Origin: an uncultured Clostridia bacterium
Lineage (GTDB): Bacteria; Bacillota; Clostridia; Oscillospirales; Ruminococcaceae
Assembly (NCBI GenBank): GCA_945931735.1
Contig: CAMEPN010000119.1
Location: 1 to 6,262, forward strand
DNA length: 6,262 nt
Direction of reading: 5' to 3'
The first letter of the stretch is position 1; each line of letters begins with the position of its first letter. Shown piece after piece: positions 1 through 4,046 of this stretch. The notes below the pieces were generated by a model. That model worked only from the letters and a program-made list of their open reading frames with translations, had not been told where the DNA came from and did no database searches. Position numbers and translations under genes: made by a program.

Positions 1-2
1 AG

Positions 3-305
3 GATTACGGAATGCTGACCGACCTCTCCAAGAAGCAGATTGCCGCCGAGAACAGAGAAAGCGAGCTGACCGCCGAGATTACAAGGCTGAAAAAGGAGAA
101 CGAGGAAGCCGCCGAAAGGAACGCTGTTCTTGAACAGAAAGCACTGGAGATTTACCCGCTCCGAGAGGAACTCCGTAAAACCAAAAACGAGCTTGGAAGC
201 CTGAAGGCATTGTACAAAAAGGTGCTGGATTTCATTGAGAGCCTTAACCTCACGCAGAAGCTACAGGAATTTCTTAAGCAGAGGGCGAGAGGGGTGAAAC
301 GATGA
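3..305 (+). CDS. C-terminal coiled coil of a possible Pre/Mob plasmid recombination (relaxase) protein, 5' end outside the window
   Basis: The reading frame is open to the left edge, so this is probably the 3' end of a longer gene. An ATG at 12 with a weak AGGA at 1-4 could be a start, but nothing forces that choice. The visible ~100 residues are almost entirely charged heptad-like helix rich in E, K, L and A, as in a long coiled coil, and end in a basic tail (QRARGVKR). This composition, with the pattern of an LxxLKALYKKVLDFI segment just before the C-terminus, resembles the tails of MobV/Pre-type plasmid recombination proteins in clostridial mobilizable elements. That match is from memory of the family. 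The catalytic relaxase domain would lie upstream and cannot be seen. An unrelated coiled-coil protein is the alternative. The stop at 303-305 overlaps an ATG at 302 (ATGA). GC content is higher than in the next genes. Confidence 0.5.
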   Translation, partial: DYGMLTDLSKKQIAAENRESELTAEITRLKKENEEAAERNAVLEQKALEIYPLREELRKTKNELGSLKALYKKVLDFIESLNLTQKLQEFLKQRARGVKR

Positions 306-442
306 ATAACAGAGTCAACAATCGCAATAATAGCCGCATTTTTGATTGCAAGATAAAATATTGTTCAAAATACCGCTCAAAACACTTGACAAATGAGTTT
401 AACTGTGCTATAATGACTAAGAAAGGGAGGGATGTGTCATGA
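302..442 (+). CDS. Possible small ORF of 46 residues between the coiled-coil gene and fic
   Basis: An ATG at 302 overlaps the upstream stop as ATGA and is preceded by an SD-like purine run (about 288-296, AGAGGGGTGA). The frame stays open for 46 codons and ends at TGA 440-442, overlapping the fic ATG at 439, again as ATGA. The peptide starts MNNRVNNRNNSRIF, is basic and Asn-rich, and has three Cys; I recognise no family. Against it: the last third of the frame is also the strong promoter and RBS of fic, so the open frame may be accidental. If translated, it would be coupled to the upstream gene. Low confidence. Confidence 0.22.
   Translation: MNNRVNNRNNSRIFDCKIKYCSKYRSKHLTNEFNCAIMTKKGRDVS
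386..414 (+). promoter_or_regulatory. Consensus sigma-A promoter of fic with extended -10
   Basis: TTGACA at 386-391 and TATAAT at 409-414 are separated by 17 bp, and TGC immediately precedes the -10 (406-408), making an extended -10. Both hexamers match the housekeeping consensus perfectly. Transcription would begin near 421, giving a leader of only about 18 nt before the fic ATG. This indicates strong, probably constitutive transcription of fic that is independent of the upstream gene. No obvious operator is visible in the leader. Confidence 0.9.
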
Positions 443-1527
443 AAGGAGCGTATCTGCCGCAAGAGTTGCCGCAAGCGTATGGCACTCTTGATGTCAATGT
501 TTTTTTGGAGGAACTGATTGACGCCAATACTGCGTTGGAAGTATATGTTCAAAAAATCAATGACAGCAAAATGGACAGCGGATGGTTTTTGCCCACTTTA
601 CAACAAAAAGAAGCACTCTCTTCTTCTATGATGGAAGGAACACAGGCTACTCTTGACGGTGTGCTGATAAACCAGATTTCACCAAGCGATGACGATAAAA
701 ATATCAATGAGGTTGTCAACTACATTACGGCAACCACTATTGGTATGAAGCGCTTGAAACGTGGAGATTTCGACAACGAACTGATTGAAGAAATCCATAA
801 AGAGCTTCTTTCCGGGAATGTTCGTAGATGTACAGAAACAATAGGGAAGTACCGTGACAATCAAAACTATATCGGCAAGAACGATGGAGAGCTGGTATAT
901 ACTCCTCCGGAGCCACAATATGTTCCCGGACTTATGAACAATCTCATAGAGTATATGAATTCACCGAGCGATAATCTGAGACCGCTTGTTCGTATAGCAA
1001 TAATCCACGCGCAATTTGAAACTATCCACCCCTTTGGTGACGGTAACGGCAGAGTTGGTAGAATACTTATACCGCTGTACCTTTATTCACAGGATCAAAT
1101 TCCGGCTCCGTTTTTCTTTGTAAGCGAAGCACTTGAAAGAGATAAGCACAAGTATTATAAGCTTCTTATGGACATTCGCGAGGAAGGCAAATGGAACGAA
1201 TGGATAAAATTCTTTCTGGAAACGGTTGCCAAGCAATGCAGAAAGTACATTCGTATAATTGCAGATATAAACAAGTTGTACGACGCCACAAAAGAAAAAG
1301 CGTGCAATCTTATCAAGTCGTCAAGCAGCGTAATCAAAATTGTTGACTTGATGTTTAAACACCCGATATTTGACGCAAAGACCATACAGAATAATTCGGA
1401 CATTCCTTTGGCAACAATCAACAGGTATCTCAATGTTCTACTGACCGAAGGAATAATATTCACGGACGGCAAGAAGCGTAATAGGAATTTCTATTTCTAT
1501 GACCTTTTAGCTTTGATAAAAGATTAA
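439..1527 (+). CDS. fic: Fic family protein, class II (N-terminal inhibitory helix, C-terminal winged helix)
   Basis: A 362-aa probable protein AMP transferase (adenylyltransferase), expected in the cytosol, moving AMP from ATP to hydroxyl side chains of target proteins. The catalytic motif HPFGDGNGRVGR occupies residues 197-208 (1027-1062), with catalytic His197, the Mg-binding acid Asp201 and the nucleotide-binding GNGR intact. A Fic_N-type region covers roughly residues 1-95 and contains the inhibitory motif [S/T]xxxE[G/N] as SSMMEG (62-67), with Glu66 expected to block ATP gamma-phosphate placement. This makes it class II and self-inhibited, so no separate antitoxin is needed. A flap-like segment (YRDNQNYIG, 138-146) follows, and a winged-helix domain spans about 295-362. 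Length matches class II Fic proteins of the SoFic type. The start is set by GGGAGG at 425-430, 8 nt upstream. Targets cannot be inferred. The gene is AT-richer than the coding sequence upstream. Confidence 0.96.
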   Translation: MKGAYLPQELPQAYGTLDVNVFLEELIDANTALEVYVQKINDSKMDSGWFLPTLQQKEALSSSMMEGTQATLDGVLINQISPSDDDKNINEVVNYITATTIGMKRLKRGDFDNELIEEIHKELLSGNVRRCTETIGKYRDNQNYIGKNDGELVYTPPEPQYVPGLMNNLIEYMNSPSDNLRPLVRIAIIHAQFETIHPFGDGNGRVGRILIPLYLYSQDQIPAPFFFVSEALERDKHKYYKLLMDIREEGKWNEWIKFFLETVAKQCRKYIRIIADINKLYDATKEKACNLIKSSSSVIKIVDLMFKHPIFDAKTIQNNSDIPLATINRYLNVLLTEGIIFTDGKKRNRNFYFYDLLALIKD

Positions 1528-1543
1528 GGACACGTTGTATATG

Positions 1544-1555
1544 AAAGGCGGTGAT
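1544..1555 (+). promoter_or_regulatory. Orphan near-perfect Shine-Dalgarno with only tiny ORFs behind it
   Basis: AAAGGCGGTGAT matches the anti-SD complement AAAGGAGGTGAT at 11 of 12 bases, yet no normal gene follows. Candidate starts are TTG 1561 (11 codons, LIVYPMTKKTH, ending 1596) and ATG 1554 (18 codons, ending 1610). An ATG at 1541 gives 7 codons. Such an SD close upstream of a convergent small-RNA gene fits a type I toxin mRNA whose coding part is degraded or very small. That reading is inference. Confidence 0.4.
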
Positions 1556-1560
1556 GTTTA

Positions 1561-1596
1561 TTGATTGTATATCCCATGACAAAGAAAACGCATTGA
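1561..1596 (+). pseudogene. Possible remnant of a small toxin-type ORF
   Basis: TTG at 1561 lies 5 nt after the strong SD at 1544-1555 and opens 11 codons (LIVYPMTKKTH) before TGA at 1594-1596. The basic KKTH ending loosely recalls the lysine-rich tails of small hydrophobic type I (holin-like) toxins, but the ~20-residue membrane segment such toxins need is absent. It may be an internally deleted toxin, or no gene at all. The 3' end of this frame overlaps the terminator arm of the minus-strand RNA, as expected for an antisense-regulated pair. Confidence 0.2.
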
Positions 1597-1628
1597 CAAG
1601 CTGTTGGTAGCAGCAAGCCAATGCGTTT
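1581..1628 (-). terminator. Intrinsic terminator of the minus-strand small RNA
   Basis: A perfect 10-bp inverted repeat, AAACGCATTG at 1586-1595 and CAATGCGTTT at 1619-1628, encloses a second short stem (GCTG 1600-1603 with CAGC 1611-1614). Read on the minus strand, the hairpin runs straight into TTTTCTTT (1588 down to 1581), a good U-tract. On the + strand only TTT followed by CGG comes after it, so it should work poorly, if at all, for fic. Confidence 0.65.
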
Positions 1629-1662
1629 CGGCAAGATATGCTATAAGCAAATCTTATGCTCT
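1581..1662 (-). ncRNA. Putative ~80-nt minus-strand small RNA, antitoxin-like
   Basis: The RNA is defined by a minus-strand promoter (-10 at 1669-1674) and an intrinsic terminator (1581-1628) with no ORF of note between them. Transcription would start near 1662 and end near 1581. It is convergent with fic and antisense to the orphan SD-linked micro-ORF, the geometry of type I antitoxin RNAs such as RatA in Firmicutes. No homologous RNA family was recognised; the call rests on promoter plus terminator only. Confidence 0.45.
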
Positions 1663-1682
1663 TTGATTATTATAGCATATTT
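1634..1682. repeat. Long inverted repeat with mirrored extended -10 elements
   Basis: ATATGCTATAA (1636-1646) and TTATAGCATAT (1670-1680) are exact reverse complements; including a G-T pair and an A-T pair outside, the stem reaches 13 bp (1634-1646 with 1670-1682) around a 23-nt loop. Each arm carries TGCTATAA, an extended -10-like element. The right arm, read on the minus strand, is the -10 of the small RNA; the left arm reads TGCTATAAG on the + strand but lacks a convincing -35. A competing smaller hairpin, ATAAG 1643-1647 with CTTAT 1653-1657, uses part of the left arm. It could be a regulatory structure or a protein site. Confidence 0.6.
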
Positions 1683-1698
1683 GACCTTTCTTTGTCTA
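1669..1698 (-). promoter_or_regulatory. Minus-strand promoter of the small RNA
   Basis: On the minus strand, TATAAT (1674 to 1669) is preceded by TGC (extended -10). TAGACA (1698 to 1693), five of six matches to TTGACA, lies 18 bp further upstream. The layout mirrors the extended -10 promoter of fic. Its start would be near 1662, transcribing leftwards. Confidence 0.6.
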
Positions 1699-1703
1699 TT
1701 GAC

Positions 1704-1717
1704 ATTTTGTACAAAAT
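1704..1717. promoter_or_regulatory. 14-bp palindrome, candidate operator
   Basis: ATTTTGTACAAAAT is a perfect palindrome centred between 1710 and 1711, flanked by TTGAC on the left and CAACAA on the right, so the symmetry extends imperfectly. It lies just upstream of the minus-strand promoter and 43 bp before the DUF4417 start, a suitable place for a repressor controlling one or both. No regulator gene is in the window. Confidence 0.4.
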
Positions 1718-1760
1718 CAACAATTTTTGTAAGATGCTCTATGCATCGGAAAGGTTATTT

Positions 1761-2414
1761 ATGAAGAAAACAATTTTAGACGATGGTTTCCATCAGTATT
1801 TAACAGATGGTGCCAGTTTCATTGTGCCACCTGGCATTCCAGTGCTAATGAACCTTCACAACACCCAGGTGCCCAAGGATATTATTCCTTTTGAAAAGGC
1901 AAAGAGAGCCACAAACAAAAGAGCGTATGTGCATTTTTACATGCACGACAAGTATTTCTCTGATGTTTTAACCTCAACGACTAAATATCTTGACTTACTT
2001 AAGCAATTCGATGGTGTGATTACGCCCGATTGCAGTATGCTTATCGGTCAAGTTCCCTGTTTGCAGCAGGTTAATACATATTTCAATCGTGCTGTGGGCT
2101 TTTATCTTCAGAAGAACGGCATTCCTGTTATCCCTAATGTCAGATGGAGTGATGAGAGCAGTTTTGAATACTGCTTTCTTGGTGTTCCCGCTAATAACAT
2201 CGTTGCAATAAGTACTCATGGCTGCATTCGTTCAAAAGCGGAAAAAGAAATGTACCGAAAAGGCTTATACGAAATGTTAACTGTTCTTACTCCGCACGAT
2301 GTTATCGTACATGGATATATGCCTGAAAGTGTGTTCGGGGAGTTCACAAACTACACGACATTTCATCGTTACGCAAGCCAGTTTGAGCGCACTCATCAGA
2401 AGGAAGGTGCGTGA
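1761..2414 (+). CDS. DUF4417 family protein, first gene of the cassette
   Basis: A 217-aa protein with the DUF4417 pattern as I recall it: FDGVITPDCS (residues 83-92), a middle helix ending in GFYLQKNG, IPNVRWSDE (124-132) and STHGCI (151-156), followed by a helix and a beta strand with VIVHG. The family is found in phages, plasmids and clostridial accessory regions, and its biochemical role is unknown to me. The conserved Asp/Arg/Trp/His/Cys positions suggest an active or binding site, but that is inference. It has no signal peptide or membrane segment. I chose ATG 1761 because GGAAAGG (1748-1754) sits 6 nt upstream and the protein then starts MKKTILDDGF. In-frame ATGs at 1656 and 1734 lack such an RBS, and the extension from 1656 reads through the hairpin region. 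The stop is one base before the next gene's ATG. Confidence 0.85.
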   Translation: MKKTILDDGFHQYLTDGASFIVPPGIPVLMNLHNTQVPKDIIPFEKAKRATNKRAYVHFYMHDKYFSDVLTSTTKYLDLLKQFDGVITPDCSMLIGQVPCLQQVNTYFNRAVGFYLQKNGIPVIPNVRWSDESSFEYCFLGVPANNIVAISTHGCIRSKAEKEMYRKGLYEMLTVLTPHDVIVHGYMPESVFGEFTNYTTFHRYASQFERTHQKEGA

Positions 2415-2415
2415 T

Positions 2416-2799
2416 ATGGGGACAGGATATAAGGGTGATGCTTCGTTTTACCGAAGTATTGGACAAAATGTTATGACCACTTCAAACACATATTTGTTTC
2501 ACAATGGGTATTTTGGAGAGAACAGCATTCACGGTGGTAATGATACTCGAAACATAAAATCAGCTGATAATCTAAAAACAGCATATGATTTCTATGACAG
2601 AATTGCCTTTGGTGGAAAAGAGAGGATTGTTAACAACAATATGCGTATTACAAGAATGCATGACGGAACTGTGATTACAATGAGAGTGGTATCGAAATCA
2701 GACGGAACTCCGGTTGTTGACATAAATATAAAGAATAGTACTCATACAGGCAGCGTCAAGAAGCAAAAAATCCATTTTGTTCAGGAGGCAAGCAAATGA
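2416..2799 (+). CDS. 127-aa protein resembling small phage / polymorphic-toxin-type domains
   Basis: The first ~50 residues are polar and Gly/Asn-rich and look like an extended leader. The rest forms a compact domain with DFYDRIAFGG (58-67), MHDGTVITMR (81-90), SDGTPVVDINI (95-105) and a C-terminal KKQKIHF (115-121). I associate this arrangement (DFY helix, DGT strand, SDG-PxVDI strand, QKIHF end) with small phage proteins and with C-terminal domains of some secreted polymorphic toxins, but I cannot name the family. No nuclease motif is evident. The start is ATG 2416 with AGGAAGG (2401-2407) 8 nt upstream; GTG 2407 in the same frame is possible but lies within that RBS. It begins one base after the DUF4417 stop, so the two are surely co-transcribed. 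The stop overlaps the next start (ATGA, 2796-2799). Confidence 0.75.
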   Translation: MGTGYKGDASFYRSIGQNVMTTSNTYLFHNGYFGENSIHGGNDTRNIKSADNLKTAYDFYDRIAFGGKERIVNNNMRITRMHDGTVITMRVVSKSDGTPVVDINIKNSTHTGSVKKQKIHFVQEASK

Positions 2800-3356
2800 T
2801 TTCAATTGATAAAAGATTTGATTCTGAGACTATTTCGCTGTTAAAAACATTTGTTGGCAGAGAGATTGAGTGTCTTAGATGTGATCCGTTCTTTTATTCA
2901 ACATCAGTATATGGTATCGTAGGTATTAAGGTTGAAAATCAATGGATTGCATTTACGAATTTCATTGAGGTACTGGATCATTATGGTGCTGATGAAGATG
3001 TAGCTGTATTTAAGGCAAACAAATGCGAAGAACAGGATATTCGTTCGTTTACAGGTGAGAAAATGATTGATATTCCGATTGAAATAAAAATCACAGGTGT
3101 GGATATCATTAACGAGAATCAGCGTCTTTATAACGGCAAAATACAGACATATGATGTATGGGTTACTCGCGGCGTTATTTTTAAGCTTGACAATGGCAGA
3201 GAAATTTCACTTGAAAAAGATGTATGGTTTTCAGAGGACATTATTGTTGAGCGTGGCGAAAACCTTGTTGGAAAATTTGTTTCAACAAATGAATTTGTGG
3301 AGAATTTCGATGGTCAATACAGAGCAGAATGTCACCGAGAGACTATGATGCTTTAA
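2796..3356 (+). CDS. Hypothetical protein, paralogue A of a tandem pair
   Basis: A 186-aa soluble protein of unknown family, rich in beta-type sequence and acidic residues, with no signal peptide or membrane segment. It shares with the next gene: MxSID at the N-terminus; VG at 20-21; DPF at 30-32; LDxxGxxEDVAV at about 60-71; ENQRL at 107-111; QxYDVWxTRG (117-126); SLEKxVWFSEDI (138-149); and AEC near the end (177-179). The conserved Trp, Asp and Glu residues in the C-terminal half suggest a shared binding surface. The start ATG overlaps the upstream stop (ATGA), with AGGAGG at 2783-2788 spaced 7 nt, indicating translational coupling. Tandem related small acidic proteins behind a possible toxin-like domain recall immunity-protein arrays, but phage or defence accessory roles are equally open. 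Confidence 0.8.
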   Translation: MISIDKRFDSETISLLKTFVGREIECLRCDPFFYSTSVYGIVGIKVENQWIAFTNFIEVLDHYGADEDVAVFKANKCEEQDIRSFTGEKMIDIPIEIKITGVDIINENQRLYNGKIQTYDVWVTRGVIFKLDNGREISLEKDVWFSEDIIVERGENLVGKFVSTNEFVENFDGQYRAECHRETMML

Positions 3357-3357
3357 T

Positions 3358-3377
3358 GATGAAGGCATTCATCTTTT
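3358..3377 (+). terminator. Weak hairpin between the two paralogues
   Basis: GATGAA (3358-3363) and TTCATC (3368-3373) can pair as a 6-bp stem with a GGCA loop, followed directly by TTTT. The stem has little GC, so it may only partly reduce transcription into the second paralogue, or may be incidental. Confidence 0.3.
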
Positions 3378-3410
3378 CCTGGTAATACGGATATAATAAG
3401 GAGAACTAAC

Positions 3411-3965
3411 ATGACTTCTATAGATATTCGCTTAAAAAGCGATGAAATGGCTATTCTCAACTCCATGGTTGGAAAGAAGCTTATTTCTGTAAAGCATGAT
3501 CCGTTTGTGTTTGTCAATTCGTCTTCACAGGTCGTTCAGATTAACTCGGAAAGCGGAGAATTCTACCTGTACAGTTTTGTAGAACCACTTGATTACTTCG
3601 GCTCAGAAGAAGATGTGGCAGTATGGACGCTTGAGACGGAGCGTAATAAAGCCGCAGAATGCAAGAGCTTTGCAGAAACTCCGTTCAATGAAACTGTAAA
3701 GAGCGTTATTGTCGTTCAAGAGAATCAACGTTTGTTTCAGAACGGAACACAGATATACGATGTTTGGCTTACACGAGGTATCATCTTTGATTTTGGAGAC
3801 CATCAGTATTCTTTAGAAAAGGCTGTGTGGTTTTCGGAGGATATATACCTCCAAAAAGGTTATGACCTGATCAATAAGTTTAACGGTGTTGATGAATTTA
3901 TCAACAGTGATTGGGATGAAGGTTGTACAGCTGAGTGTAGCAGACAATTGATTACCCTTAGCTGA
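3411..3965 (+). CDS. Hypothetical protein, paralogue B of a tandem pair
   Basis: A 184-aa protein clearly related to the preceding gene product over its whole length. DPF is at the same residues (30-32), EDVAV at 67-71, ENQRL at 104-108, QxYDVWLTRG at 114-123, SLEKxVWFSEDI at 134-145 and AEC at 174-176. The segment between about 73 and 98 is the most divergent. The family is not recognised. It has its own ribosome binding site (AAGGAG, 3398-3403, 7 nt before ATG) and is separated from paralogue A by 54 bp, unlike the overlapping genes before it. It is the last gene before a strong terminator. The duplication is old: the two proteins match strongly only in blocks. Different ligands or partners would be expected if these are immunity- or inhibitor-like proteins, which is speculation. 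Confidence 0.8.
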   Translation: MTSIDIRLKSDEMAILNSMVGKKLISVKHDPFVFVNSSSQVVQINSESGEFYLYSFVEPLDYFGSEEDVAVWTLETERNKAAECKSFAETPFNETVKSVIVVQENQRLFQNGTQIYDVWLTRGIIFDFGDHQYSLEKAVWFSEDIYLQKGYDLINKFNGVDEFINSDWDEGCTAECSRQLITLS

Positions 3966-3977
3966 TTAGCCGGTTAC

Positions 3978-4021
3978 ACAGGCACTCATCGCCGCTTGGG
4001 TGCGTGGGTGCCTGTATTTTT
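3978..4021 (+). terminator. Strong intrinsic terminator closing the cassette
   Basis: ACAGGCAC (3978-3985) pairs with GTGCCTGT (4008-4015). The stem extends inward to about 12 bp with two G-T pairs (TCAT 3986-3989 with GTGG 4004-4007), and is followed by TATTTTT. It starts 12 bp after the stop of paralogue B and ends only 25 bp before the mod start, so it separates the cassette from the R-M operon or attenuates entry into it. Confidence 0.85.
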
Positions 4022-4046
4022 CCCGAGAAAAATAAAGGAGGAGAAT

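Noticed and set aside
274..1472. Minus-strand open frames across fic (274-552, 679-918, 1155-1472)
   Set aside because: They lie opposite a well-supported fic gene, have no good ribosome binding sites and resemble no family; they are shadows.
1656..1760. Longer DUF4417 start at ATG 1656 or 1734
   Set aside because: The extension runs through the inverted repeat and palindrome, neither start has a good RBS, and ATG 1761 has GGAAAGG 6 nt upstream.
1528..1760. tRNA gene, CRISPR array or insertion-sequence end in the gap
   Set aside because: No cloverleaf, no spaced direct repeats and no transposase or target-site duplication; the inverted repeats are better explained by a terminator and promoter elements.
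2299..2415. Upstream start for the 127-aa protein
   Set aside because: It would overlap most of the conserved end of DUF4417 in another frame; ATG 2416 has its own RBS.
3097..3348. Plus-strand frame inside paralogue A
   Set aside because: Out of frame with a gene supported by full-length similarity to its neighbour; no RBS or family match.
3392..3397. TATAAT before paralogue B as a promoter
   Set aside because: No -35-like sequence at 16-18 bp, and it abuts the RBS, so a transcript from it would lack the ribosome site.
3996..4046. TTG start extending Mod by 17 residues
   Set aside because: It starts within the terminator hairpin and has no RBS; ATG 4047 has a strong one.
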